Of a stretch of 26,678 nucleotides of DNA, positions 16,646-24,964 are shown piece after piece (positions within the stretch are counted from its first letter, which is position 1; each line of letters opens with the position of its first letter). The DNA is taken from NCBI GenBank assembly GCA_035946955.1, contig DASYYE010000439.1:1-26678 (forward strand), in the 5' to 3' direction. Source of the stretch: DASYYE01 sp035946955. GTDB lineage: Bacteria > Actinomycetota > Actinomycetes > Streptosporangiales > Streptosporangiaceae. The notes under the pieces were generated by a model, which had not been told where the DNA came from, searched no databases, and saw only the letters and a program-made list of their open reading frames with translations. Both the position numbers and the translations under genes were made by a program.

Positions 16646-19600
16646 CTACGTCACACGCAGCCCTGCCACGGGCTCCGCGGTGGCCTCGGACGCCTGTCTG
16701 GTGGGCACGGCCGGCCGGCTGGCACCGCCGCTCTTGCCTGGTCTAGCCGATAACGGATCACGCTGCTGCCAGCCTCCTGAACTCCCGGGGCTCGCGTGCC
16801 ACAGCTTGCGCGGCGGATCCTTCGCCTCTCCGCCCGGCGACCCGGTCTCCGCATAGGGCGACAAGGAAAACCCATTTGGATAAACCATCCCGGCAGCCGG
16901 TCGGGGCGCCGGCCCGAGCCCACCGGCATCTCGTGCACCCCGGGCCCCACCCGGGTACGACCGCGCTATCGCCGTCACCCCCGCACCAGGCACGTCACCC
17001 GCTGCCATCGCGGCCCGGACCGCCTTGGTCCCTGCTGCCGCATGGATCTCTGCCAGGACCGCCAGATCCCAGCACTCGGCCCCGTTGACCGATACCGACT
17101 CGCCCACCCGGCGCACCTGGCCACGGACCGCGAGCAGCCATGACCCGAACACCCGGGCCGCGCAACGGCCCTGGACCGACTCGAAGAACGCCAGGTCCAC
17201 CGGGCCGGTCGCGTCGTCCAGCGTGACAAAGATGATCCGCAGTCCTGACCGGATGGCCGGGGTCTGCGTCGCCACCTTGACCCCCGCTACCAAGACCCGC
17301 TCACCAGCCCAACACCGCCGCAGTTCCCGTGACCGAACCACCCCGAGTTCGCCCATGAGCCCCTCATAGAACCCCAGCACATGCTGGCTCAGGTCAATCC
17401 CCAGCACCTCGAGCTCAGCCTCCACCCGCTCCGAGGGACTCAACTCCCGCAACTCCCCCGCCCCCACCACCTCAGCGATCCCGTCCCCCCCTCCACCAAA
17501 CCCAAGCTCCAGCTGCCCCCCAGGAACGGGGAGAGATGAGTGCCCGCCCCGCAAGGGCGCAAGCCCGCCCGGAGCGCGGGGTTCAGGCTTCTGATCACGG
17601 GTTTTGGCTGTTGTTTTGTCTGGTTCAGGGTTCTTTGTGGAGCCAAAATCCGTGACATGTCGCCGGTAGTGGTCGAGCACGCCCAGGCGCGACAGGAGGT
17701 CGCGGCGGGTGGGGCCACCCTCGTACAGGGGGGCGAAGGCGCCTATCAGGACCAGGCGCTCAGTGACCGGGCGGGAGACCTGGGCGCGCTCCCAGAAGTC
17801 ACGCAAAGACGTGTAGGGCTGGCCAGCTACGATCCCGGCGACCTCGGCCTCGCTGATCCCCTTGACCGCGCTCAGGCCCGGGCGCAGGCCGTCGTGTGGC
17901 GGGCGGCCGGCCTGCTCCACCCGCCAGTCCCCGGCACTGGCATTGACATCGACGGGCAGGACCGGGACACCGAACAGCCGGGCGTCCGCCACGATCACCC
18001 GCTTGGGGTACATGCCAGGGTCGTGGGTGAGTACCCCCGCATAGAACGCTGCGGTGTGGTGCCGTTTCAGCCAGGCCGACTGGTATGTCGGGATGGCGAA
18101 GGCCGCCGCGTGCGCCTTGCAGAAGCCGAACGCCCCGAACGCGGCCAGCACCTCCCACACCCGGTCCACGACCACGCCGTCATAGCCCTGGTCGCGCGCC
18201 TCGCGCCGGAACCACTCCCCCATCCACTCGCGGTACTTCTCGTCGGAGAGCCCCCGCCGGACCACCTCGGCATAGGAGAGCCCACATCCGGTCATGGTGT
18301 CGACGACCCGGAGCACCTGTTCGTGGAACACGACCACCCCGCCGGTCTCTGCCAGCGCGTCAGCCAGGTCCTCGTGGGGGTAACACGGCGGGCGCCTGCC
18401 GTGCCGTATCTCCAGATAGGGGGTGACCATGTCGGAGTTGACCGGGCCGGGCCGGAACAGCGAGATGTCCACGATGAGGTCACCGATGGTGCGCGGCAGG
18501 AGCTTGCCGACGAGTTCCCGCTGGCCGGGGGACTCGATCTGGAAGCAGCCCAGGGTGCGCGCGGACCGGATCATCTCGAACGTCGGCTCGTCGTGGGGGT
18601 CGACCGCATCGATGTCCACCCGGCGCCCGGTCGTCCGCTCGACCTCGGCGAGCGCGTGCGTCATGGCCGACTGCATGCGGACCCCCAGGACGTCCAGCTT
18701 GATCATGCCCGCGGTCTCGACATCGTCCTTGTCGAACTGGCTGAGTGGCAGCCCCTCGATACCGCGTTCAACGGGGGTCCGGTCCAGCAGGCGCACGTCG
18801 GAGAGCACTACACCGCAAGGGTGCATCGCGATGTGGCGCGGCAGCCCGTCGAGGTGTTCAGCCAGCCGGAACAGCCCGGCGAGCTGGGGGATGGCCAGGC
18901 CGCTGGCACGCAATTCCGGGAGCTGGGCGAGGGCGCCCCGGATGTGGGCGGCACGGACGTGGGGAAAGGCCTTGGCCACCGCGTCGGTCTCGTGCGGGGG
19001 CAGGCCGAGCGCGGCGGCGACGTCCCTGATCGCGCTGCGCGCCCGGTAGGTCTCCATCATCGACACGCAGGCGACCCGCTGCTCGCCATAGGCGTCGAAG
19101 ATGACGCGGTAGGCCTCGATGCGCCTGGCCGACTCGACGTCGATGTCAATGTCCGGCAGTCCCTTGCGGTACTCGGACAGGAAACGTTCCATGACCAGGT
19201 CATGGTCGAGCGGGTTGATCTCTGAGATGCCGATCAGATAGTTGACCAGGCACCCCGCCCCTGAGCCACGGATCGAGCAGCGGATCCCCCGGCCGGCGAT
19301 GAGCCCAACGGTGTCGGCGACGGTGAGGAAGTATGAGGCCAGCCCGGTCTTGGCGATGATGGCCAGCTCGTGGTCGAGCCTGCGGCGGGCGGCGGCTGCG
19401 CCCCCGCCGAAGCGGCGCGCCATCCCTTCCTCGCACCTGCGGCGCAGCAGGGCCGCTGCGTCGCCCGTGGTCTCCGGGAGGAACCTGCCGCCGATACCGA
19501 GGTCACGCTCGGGGTCGAGGACACACCGCTGTGCGAGGCGGGCGGTGGCGGCGAGCAGTCCCGCCGCGCCGCCCACGCCCTGGCCAGCCGCGCACACCCG

Positions 19601-20449
19601 GGCCGCGACCTGCGCCAGGTCGGCGCCGCTGGCCAGGTAGGCCCGCCCGCCCGCAGGGCTGCGGTGCCGCCGTCCGAGGGGGACCATCTGCCGGGCCGCG
19701 TCGAGGACCTGGGCCAGCGGCCCCTCGGCCTGGTCGAGGTAACGGACCCCGTTGGTGAGGACCGCCGGGACACCCGCGTCCTGGCTGAGCCGCAGCATCC
19801 GGGCGGCCCGGAAGGTGCCGCCAGCGTCGAAGTGGTCCACTACCTCGACCGCCACCTCGGCCCGCTCCCGCCACCGGGCGAGCACGGCGCAGGCGAGGCC
19901 GGGCCGACGTGCGGCGGCTGCCCGGCCGACGTCACTGGCGGGCCCGAGGAGTACTACCAAACCCTCGGCATGGTCAGTGACCAGGTCAGGGGTGAGCATC
20001 GGCGTTCCCCGGCCGCCTGTGCGGTGCGCGGCACTGACCAGCCGGCACAGCGATGCCCACCCACGGGCGCTGGCCGCGAGCAAGGTCACCCGGGGCGCAC
20101 CTTCGAGGTGCAGCCGGACGGGTGCCTGGGCGTTCAGCAGGAGGTCCGGGTCGCCAGCCTGGTGCCGTCCTCTTGCTGTTATCAACGCTGGGCCGCCCGC
20201 CTCGCCGCCCAGGGCCACGTCGTCCGGGGCCAGGGCCATGTCGGCGCCGAGGATAGCGGCGGTCCCCGCCTCGGTGCAGGCCACAGCGTGCTTGACCGCC
20301 CCGTAGAGGCCGTCCCGGTCGGTCAGTGCCAGCGCGGGCATGCCCAGCTCGGCCGCGCGTTGTGCCAGGGCGGCGGGGCTGGCCAGCCCGTAACGCAGCG
20401 AGTATGACGACGCGACATGGAGGTGGGCGAACCCGTCAGTCCCAGACAC
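16646..20449 (-). CDS. dnaE2: Error-prone DNA polymerase III alpha subunit DnaE2 (ImuC)
   Basis: This is the mutagenic C-family replicative-type polymerase that carries out translesion synthesis, normally with ImuA' and ImuB. The 1267-residue product begins with a PHP domain (HLHVASSYSLRYGLASP). The polymerase active-site acidic motif PDIDIDVES places Asp433, Asp435 and Asp437, and it continues with thumb, fingers (FCKAHAAAFAIPTYQSAWLK) and an OB-fold region. An unusual polar, Lys/Pro-rich insert of about 30 residues lies near 935-965. After the KLWHASPGSSG stretch often seen at the C-terminal end of actinobacterial DnaE2 there is an extra tail of about 44 residues. The GTG at 20449 overlaps the stop of the upstream DUF6504-like gene by 14 nt, so they are coupled. 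No imuA' or imuB lies in the window and no SOS box was seen. Confidence 0.95.
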   Translation of the reverse strand: MSGTDGFAHLHVASSYSLRYGLASPAALAQRAAELGMPALALTDRDGLYGAVKHAVACTEAGTAAILGADMALAPDDVALGGEAGGPALITARGRHQAGDPDLLLNAQAPVRLHLEGAPRVTLLAASARGWASLCRLVSAAHRTGGRGTPMLTPDLVTDHAEGLVVLLGPASDVGRAAAARRPGLACAVLARWRERAEVAVEVVDHFDAGGTFRAARMLRLSQDAGVPAVLTNGVRYLDQAEGPLAQVLDAARQMVPLGRRHRSPAGGRAYLASGADLAQVAARVCAAGQGVGGAAGLLAATARLAQRCVLDPERDLGIGGRFLPETTGDAAALLRRRCEEGMARRFGGGAAAARRRLDHELAIIAKTGLASYFLTVADTVGLIAGRGIRCSIRGSGAGCLVNYLIGISEINPLDHDLVMERFLSEYRKGLPDIDIDVESARRIEAYRVIFDAYGEQRVACVSMMETYRARSAIRDVAAALGLPPHETDAVAKAFPHVRAAHIRGALAQLPELRASGLAIPQLAGLFRLAEHLDGLPRHIAMHPCGVVLSDVRLLDRTPVERGIEGLPLSQFDKDDVETAGMIKLDVLGVRMQSAMTHALAEVERTTGRRVDIDAVDPHDEPTFEMIRSARTLGCFQIESPGQRELVGKLLPRTIGDLIVDISLFRPGPVNSDMVTPYLEIRHGRRPPCYPHEDLADALAETGGVVVFHEQVLRVVDTMTGCGLSYAEVVRRGLSDEKYREWMGEWFRREARDQGYDGVVVDRVWEVLAAFGAFGFCKAHAAAFAIPTYQSAWLKRHHTAAFYAGVLTHDPGMYPKRVIVADARLFGVPVLPVDVNASAGDWRVEQAGRPPHDGLRPGLSAVKGISEAEVAGIVAGQPYTSLRDFWERAQVSRPVTERLVLIGAFAPLYEGGPTRRDLLSRLGVLDHYRRHVTDFGSTKNPEPDKTTAKTRDQKPEPRAPGGLAPLRGGHSSLPVPGGQLELGFGGGGDGIAEVVGAGELRELSPSERVEAELEVLGIDLSQHVLGFYEGLMGELGVVRSRELRRCWAGERVLVAGVKVATQTPAIRSGLRIIFVTLDDATGPVDLAFFESVQGRCAARVFGSWLLAVRGQVRRVGESVSVNGAECWDLAVLAEIHAAAGTKAVRAAMAAGDVPGAGVTAIARSYPGGARGARDAGGLGPAPRPAAGMVYPNGFSLSPYAETGSPGGEAKDPPRKLWHASPGSSGGWQQRDPLSARPGKSGGASRPAVPTRQASEATAEPVAGLRVT

Positions 20450-20717
20450 GGGCGATCAGCCAGTCCCCGGTCACAGTGTCCCGGCGCAGGTCACACACGG
20501 CGACAGGGCCGTCCCGTCCGGGCGATGCCTCGACCCGCCAATACTCGTGGTCGCTCGGCCGCCCCAGCTCAGGGTCGTGCTGCCGCCACCACTCCTGGCT
20601 GACCACCCAGTAGTCGAGCACCCGGAGTACCAGATAGGCCCGCCCGCGCCAGAAGAACCTCACCGGCCTGCCGGCCAGTTCCCGGACGCTGACTGGTTCC
20701 CGATAAACCCTGGTCAC
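20436..20717 (-). CDS. DUF6504-like small protein coupled to dnaE2
   Basis: This 93-residue protein of unknown biochemical function resembles the short DUF6504 proteins commonly encoded just before actinobacterial dnaE2. Recognisable parts are TRVYREPVSVRELAG, FFWRGRAYLVLRVLDYW with several aromatics, WWR and DHEYWRVEA, and a final CDLRR...GDWLIARVWD strand, which suggests a small beta-rich domain. I chose the GTG at 20717 because family members usually begin near this point. An ATG at 20777 would add 20 residues and lies at the expected transcription start of a TATAAA-type -10 at 20789-20784, so a leaderless form is possible. It overlaps dnaE2 by 14 nt. A role in the mutasome is inferred from this constant linkage only. 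Confidence 0.8.
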   Translation of the reverse strand: MTRVYREPVSVRELAGRPVRFFWRGRAYLVLRVLDYWVVSQEWWRQHDPELGRPSDHEYWRVEASPGRDGPVAVCDLRRDTVTGDWLIARVWD

Positions 20718-21340
20718 GAGGCCCCCGCTCTCCCTGGTCTTTGTGAACGCCCCGGGGAAGCCAGGCAGCGATTTCATTTCAAATTTATATTCGAGGGACT
20801 CCTGATGCAAGTGGTGCAGAACGTGACCAGGTGGATACACAGCAGACTGCCACAGCCAAGGAACTCTCTCAGGCTAGAGCAACGAAACCGCCCAGCACCC
20901 GATCGTGGACAACCTCGAGGACGCGACGCCGCCGCGGGTACCGGTAATCCCGGTCGCCAGAGAGGCCGACCGGGCCGAATACAGCACCGCCGCCTACACC
21001 GGCGGGCGCGCAGATTGGCTTGAGGCGAGTTATCTACATAGCCGATCGGGATTGCAGTTGCCTCCAGCCTACCACTCTCCGCACCCAAGGAGTTACAAAA
21101 AGGTCGCGTTAGTGACGGTTCGGGCACCACTCGCCACCACCCAGAAGACCAGGTCAAACACGGACAGTTACATCGGCGGGCGATGCTACGAATTTCTTTA
21201 AGGGATAAAGTCACGCAGAGCTACCCATGCCCAGACGAACCACTCTCGGAGTTTTTGGGCTAACCAAACGAAACCGCAAATCTGCGGTAACACTGGACCG
21301 TCGACGACTCAGCCAAGACGCACAGTCGGGGATGATGGCC
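20718..21340. other. Intergenic region with a gene fragment and divergent control signals
   Basis: This 620-nt region separates the leftward dnaE2 operon from the rightward binding-protein gene. It holds a degenerate fragment of a binding-protein gene (about 20881-21012), a comparatively AT-rich patch at 20765-20795, and a 6-bp dyad ACCGCA/TGCGGT at 21273-21288 about 50 nt before the binding-protein start. The usual ImuB gene expected upstream of the DUF6504-like gene is absent. Confidence 0.6.
20881..21012 (+). pseudogene. Degenerate C-terminal fragment of a family 5 solute-binding protein
   Basis: In one frame this stretch reads IVDNLED, then VPVIPV and EYSTAAYTGG, which aligns without gaps to IVNKLES, VPIIPV and QYSTTDFTGW near the C-terminus of the intact binding protein encoded 21341-23056. 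About half of some 33 aligned positions are identical by eye. The frame is closed upstream by a TAG at 20875-20877, and no N-terminal part remains because the DUF6504-like gene lies there. The most likely reading is the last remnant of a paralogous gene, either a tandem duplicate or the replaced predecessor. A GTG-initiated small ORF from 20905 exists but has no ribosome binding site. Confidence 0.5.
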
Positions 21341-23056
21341 ATGAGACGCCTGTTCATACATCGCATCACACTGCCCGCGGTATTCGTCGCCGCGTGCTTG
21401 CTCGCCGCTGCGTGCGGCGGCGCATCTGGGGGGTCCACAGGCTCAGGCCAGAGTGGAACGCTGTACATCAGCGACTCCTACGGCACCACCTGGACCTGCC
21501 AGTTCAACCCGTTCAGCGCTACCTCCGAGCCCTTCTCCTTCGGGCCGGTGTACGAGCCACTCATGTACGCCGACTCACTGGAGTCCGGGCCAGCCGGTTA
21601 CAAGCTCACCCCGATGCTGGCCACCAGTTACGCCTGGTCAGACGGTAACAAGATGCTGACGTTCAACATCCGTCAAGGCGTCAGGTTCACCAACGGGGCC
21701 CCGCTGACCGCCGCGGACGTGGCGTTCACCTTCAACCTGATGAACAGGTACCAGGGCGCGGACCTGAACGCACTGTGGACCAACCTCGGGGGACCGCTCA
21801 CCAGTGTGGTCGCCAAGGGCAACCAGGTCGTGATGACCTTCGACCGCCCAGGGCCGTACTACTTCTACTACATCGCCGACCAGGTCGGGATCGTGCCGAT
21901 GTCCGTCTGGTCCAAGGTCACCTACCCCAACAACCCCGCGACCTGGCCGGATAACAACCCCATCGGCACCGGTCCCTACACCGTCCACACCTGCAGCAAC
22001 CAGAACATCCAGTACAAGGCCAACCCACACTTCTGGCAGCCGGGCAAGCCCCAGGTCGAGACCGTGAACTTCCCGGCCTACCTCAGCAACACCCCTGCCA
22101 ACTCGTGCCTGTCCAGCGGACAGTGCCAGTGGGGCGCCCAGTACTTCCCGGCCATGGGGGGCTACCTGGCGAGCAACCCCCAGAACCACGTGTGGTTCCC
22201 GGCGATCTCCAACGTGTCGCTCGTCATCAACCTCAGGGACAAACTGCTGAGCAACGTGAGGGTCCGCCAGGCCATGGCCTACGCGATCAACCGGTTCGCG
22301 GTCTCCCTGCGCGGTGAGTCCGGCTACGAACCGCCCGCGAACCAGACCGGCATCCTGACCCTGGGCAACACCTCCTTCTCGAGCTGGTACGACGAACCCC
22401 AGGCGATGAAATACGGCGCCAACTACGCCTACAACCCCGCCAAGGCAGACCAGATCCTCAACGCAGCGGGCTTCAGGATGGGCCCGGGCGGGGTCCGGCA
22501 GAACGCCGCTGGCCAGAAGCTGGCATTCACGCTGGTCAACAACACGGGGTACAGCGACTGGAACAACTCGGTCACGGTCATCGACGCTGAACTGGCCCAA
22601 GTCGGCATCCAGGTCACACAGGAGCCCCTGGCCAACAACACCTACCTGTCCGACCTGCAGACCGGCAACTTCCAGCTCGGCTACTACGCCCAGGCCGGCG
22701 GCCCGACCCCGTTCTACGAACTGCGCCAGTGGCTGTTCTCCGGCAACACGGCCAGGCTCAACCAGGTCGCGGCGTCGAACTTCGAGCGTTACAGCAACCG
22801 CACGACGGACCAGCTCATCAACGAATACGGCAACACCAACGTCCGCGCACTCCAGCAGCAGATCGTGAACAAGCTGGAGAGCGTGATGCTGAGGGACGTG
22901 CCGATCATCCCGGTCACCGAGGCGGTCGACTGGGACCAGTACAGCACCACCGACTTCACGGGCTGGCCCACCAAGAACGACCCGTACGCCTTGCCGTCCC
23001 AGTACCAGTTTCCGGACTGGGAACAGGTGCTGCTCCACCTCGTGCCGAAGAAGTAG
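21341..23056 (+). CDS. Family 5 extracellular solute-binding lipoprotein (peptide/oligosaccharide ABC importer)
   Basis: The 571-residue product is the substrate-binding subunit of an ABC importer for oligopeptides or similar solutes, tethered outside the membrane. It has a lipoprotein signal: MRRLFIHR, a hydrophobic core, and LAAAC with the lipidated Cys25, followed by a Gly/Ser-rich linker. Family 5 hallmarks follow: YEPLMYADS, the LATSYAWSDGNKMLTFNIRQGVRF region, GAPLTAADVAFTF, PIGTGPY, VRQAMAYAINR, and a C-terminal VPIIPVTEAVDWDQYST. The Tyr/Gln/Asn-rich composition suits an exported protein. I prefer the ATG at 21341, with GGGGA eight bases upstream; ATGs at 21332 and 21335 are alternatives. 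No permease or ATPase gene is adjacent, so the transporter core must be encoded elsewhere or has been lost. Confidence 0.92.
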   Translation: MRRLFIHRITLPAVFVAACLLAAACGGASGGSTGSGQSGTLYISDSYGTTWTCQFNPFSATSEPFSFGPVYEPLMYADSLESGPAGYKLTPMLATSYAWSDGNKMLTFNIRQGVRFTNGAPLTAADVAFTFNLMNRYQGADLNALWTNLGGPLTSVVAKGNQVVMTFDRPGPYYFYYIADQVGIVPMSVWSKVTYPNNPATWPDNNPIGTGPYTVHTCSNQNIQYKANPHFWQPGKPQVETVNFPAYLSNTPANSCLSSGQCQWGAQYFPAMGGYLASNPQNHVWFPAISNVSLVINLRDKLLSNVRVRQAMAYAINRFAVSLRGESGYEPPANQTGILTLGNTSFSSWYDEPQAMKYGANYAYNPAKADQILNAAGFRMGPGGVRQNAAGQKLAFTLVNNTGYSDWNNSVTVIDAELAQVGIQVTQEPLANNTYLSDLQTGNFQLGYYAQAGGPTPFYELRQWLFSGNTARLNQVAASNFERYSNRTTDQLINEYGNTNVRALQQQIVNKLESVMLRDVPIIPVTEAVDWDQYSTTDFTGWPTKNDPYALPSQYQFPDWEQVLLHLVPKK

Positions 23057-23069
23057 GGAGCCCTACTAG

Positions 23070-23120
23070 ACCAGCCCTCCGGCGCGGCCAGCGGCAGCGG
23101 TGTGCCAGAGGGCTGGTTTT
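23070..23120. terminator. Bidirectional terminator between binding protein and glyA
   Basis: ACCAGCCCTC (23070-23079) pairs with GAGGGCTGGT (23108-23117), a perfect 10-bp stem enclosing a GC-rich loop, and TTTTG follows on the + strand. It sits 14 nt after the binding-protein stop and just beyond the glyA stop on the opposite strand. A shorter dyad AGTAGGG/CCCTACT at 23052-23067 overlaps the stop codon. Confidence 0.8.
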
Positions 23121-23137
23121 GTTCAGCAGGTATCAGG

Positions 23138-24409
23138 TCAGGTACTGGGGGACCAACCCGGCACCGGGAAGTCCACCAGGAACCCGCTCACATCGCCGGC
23201 AATGCGCTCGATGGCCTGCTCGTCTTCTTTGAGCGCGGCGGTCACCACCTCGTCCATCCAGGCCGCGATCTGGGGCATGTGCTCCTCCCGCAGGCCGCGC
23301 GTGGTGATGGCCGGGGTGCCGATCCGCAGGCCGGACGGGTCGAACGGCTTGCGCGGGTCGAACGGAACGGTGTTGTAGTTGGTCTCGATGCCCGCCCGGT
23401 CCAGGGCCTTGGCAGCGGGTTTGCCCGCGATGCCCTTGGGCGTCAGGTCCATCAGGATCAGGTGGTTGTCGGTGCCGCCTGACACCAGGTCGAACCCGCG
23501 TTCGGCCAGCGCGGCGGCCAGTGCCTTGGCGTTCGCCACGACCTGGTGCGCATAGGTGCGGAACTCGGGCTGTGCGGCCTCGTGGAGCGCGACCGCGATG
23601 GCGGCGGTGGTGTGGTTGTGGGGGCCGCCCTGAAGGCCTGGGAACACCGCTTTGTCGAGGGCGGTGGCGTGCTCGGCGTCCGACATGACCATGGCGCCAC
23701 GTGGGCCACGCAGGGTTTTGTGTGTCGTGGTGGTGATCACGGGTGCGAAGCCGACCGGTGAGGGGTGCGCGCCGCCCGCGATGAGCCCGGCGATGTGGGC
23801 GATGTCGGCCACCAGCACTGCCCCGACCTCATCCGCGACCTCCGCGAACGCCGGGAAGTCGATGGTGCGCGGAATCGCGGTGCCGCCGCAGAAGATGACC
23901 TTCGGCTGTTCCTTGCGGGCCAGGTCACGCACTTCGTCGAAGTCCACCCTGCCGTCCTCCGCCCGCACCCCGTAGGGGACCGAACGGAACCACTTGCCGG
24001 TGACTGACACGTTCCAGCCATGGGTCAGGTGCCCGCCCGCGGGCAGCGCCATGCCCATGACGGTGTCACCTGGCTGCAGGAACGCCAGGTAGACGGCGAG
24101 GTTGGCGGGCGAACCCGAGTAGGGCTGGACATTGGCGTGGTCGACGCCGAAGAGGTCCTGGGCACGACTGGCGGCCAGCCTCTCCAGGGGGTCGATGACC
24201 TGCTGGCCCTCGTAGTACCGCCGGCCTGGGTACCCCTCGGAGTACTTGTTGGTCAAGACGGTGCCCGAGGCCTCCAGCACGGCGGCGGAGACATAGTTCT
24301 CGGACGGGATGAGCCGGATCTTCTCGGCCTGGCGGCTCGCCTCGGCTTCGATGAGCTCGGCGACCTCCGGGTCTTCCTGGGCGACATGGGGAATGGGCGG
24401 CTGGTGCAT
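23138..24409 (-). CDS. glyA: Serine hydroxymethyltransferase
   Basis: This is a PLP enzyme that interconverts serine and glycine with tetrahydrofolate, supplying one-carbon units. The 423-residue product has IRLIPSENYVS near the N-terminus, NVQPYSGSPANLAVY, and GGHLTHGW. The PLP-binding lysine is Lys231 in TTTTHKTLRGPRG, with HIAGLIAGG before it and FPGLQGGPHNH after. The SGSPANLA and CGGTAIPRTIDFP stretches differ from E. coli GlyA and resemble a distinct actinobacterial SHMT subgroup, so this may be a second SHMT rather than the main one. The ATG at 24409 has an AGGAGG site seven bases upstream, which settles the start. It is transcribed leftward as a single gene and ends at the shared terminator at 23070-23120. 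Confidence 0.96.
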   Translation of the reverse strand: MHQPPIPHVAQEDPEVAELIEAEASRQAEKIRLIPSENYVSAAVLEASGTVLTNKYSEGYPGRRYYEGQQVIDPLERLAASRAQDLFGVDHANVQPYSGSPANLAVYLAFLQPGDTVMGMALPAGGHLTHGWNVSVTGKWFRSVPYGVRAEDGRVDFDEVRDLARKEQPKVIFCGGTAIPRTIDFPAFAEVADEVGAVLVADIAHIAGLIAGGAHPSPVGFAPVITTTTHKTLRGPRGAMVMSDAEHATALDKAVFPGLQGGPHNHTTAAIAVALHEAAQPEFRTYAHQVVANAKALAAALAERGFDLVSGGTDNHLILMDLTPKGIAGKPAAKALDRAGIETNYNTVPFDPRKPFDPSGLRIGTPAITTRGLREEHMPQIAAWMDEVVTAALKEDEQAIERIAGDVSGFLVDFPVPGWSPST

Positions 24410-24647
24410 GCTGACCTCCTGGGCGCAACGCTGGTCCGGGACGGGGCCGGCACGCCCCCCCACCGACGCGCGCCGCTTACTGTCCCATCATGCCGAACCG
24501 GGACGCCACCCGACACAACCCGCCTGGCGCGGGGCCCGTTGTGCCGCATCAGCACCCCTGGCCCGTCCTGTTCCTGCCAGGCGTAGCGGTTTGCTGATGT
24601 GACATGAACCGCAATGCGGCCCTGTTCGTGCACAATGACACTGGTAG

Positions 24648-24724
24648 GCGCCTGTAGCTCAGTTGGACAGAGCAGCTGCCTTCTAAGCAGCGGGTCGCGG
24701 GTTCGAATCCTGCCAGGCGCGCCA
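24648..24724 (+). tRNA. tRNA-Arg (anticodon TCT)
   Basis: The acceptor stem pairs GCGCCTG (24648-24654) with CAGGCGC (24714-24720), followed by discriminator G and an encoded CCA (24722-24724). The D-arm begins GCTCAGTTGGACAGAGC. The anticodon stem GCTGC/GCAGC encloses the loop CTTCTAA with anticodon TCT, and the T-arm is GCGGG-TTCGAAT-CCTGC. All four arms fold, so the gene looks functional. Its 3' part is duplicated downstream at 25484-25527. Confidence 0.96.
24679..24722 (+). repeat. 44-bp att-like direct repeat, copy 1 (within tRNA-Arg)
   Basis: This stretch from the anticodon loop to the tRNA 3' end is identical over 44 bp to 25484-25527. Identity ends abruptly on both sides (gctg before and cagag after here; gata and ggggg at the other copy). 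That is the pattern left by site-specific integration at a tRNA 3' end. Confidence 0.8.
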
Positions 24725-24727
24725 GAG

Positions 24728-24964
24728 TCAGGCAGCACTAGCGCCGTGTGGTTCGAGACGTTCTGCGATCCACACTTTGATGATCGACTGCCGGGTGACT
24801 CCGAGGCGCCTAGCCTCCCGGTCCAGTGACTCGATCATCCATACCGGGAAGTCCACATTGACTCTTCGCTGCTCGAATCCTGGATGGCGGGCGCCGGCGA
24901 GGTCGAGCTCAGAGGTCACGTCCTCACCGCGGTCGAAACGCTCGTCGAATTCTTCAGCTTTCAT
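24728..24964 (-). CDS. brnA: BrnA/CopG-type antitoxin (ribbon-helix-helix)
   Basis: This 78-residue protein is the likely antitoxin of the BrnT-like toxin encoded just before it. The N-terminal part (MKAEEFDERFDRGEDVTSEL) is the acidic toxin-contacting segment seen in this antitoxin group. The RRVNVDFPVWMIESLDREAR and LGVTRQSIIKVWIAERL stretches form the ribbon-helix-helix DNA-binding domain at about residues 33-70. Its ATG at 24964 lies inside the last codons of the toxin gene (11-nt overlap), with GGAGG upstream in the toxin frame, so translation is coupled in toxin-first order. With the toxin it should bind the palindrome at 25230-25246 and repress the operon. Confidence 0.86.
   Translation of the reverse strand: MKAEEFDERFDRGEDVTSELDLAGARHPGFEQRRVNVDFPVWMIESLDREARRLGVTRQSIIKVWIAERLEPHGASAA

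Noticed and set aside
17540..19225. Rightward open frame of 561 codons opposite dnaE2
   Set aside because: It is antisense to the polymerase core, whose active-site motifs are unmistakable.
21638..23038. Leftward open frame of 466 codons opposite the binding protein
   Set aside because: It is a mirror frame of the binding-protein gene, Val/Gly/Asp-rich with no recognisable domain.
24490..24597. Small rightward frame of 35 codons between glyA and the tRNA gene
   Set aside because: It starts at an ATG without a ribosome binding site, and nothing in it looks protein-like.
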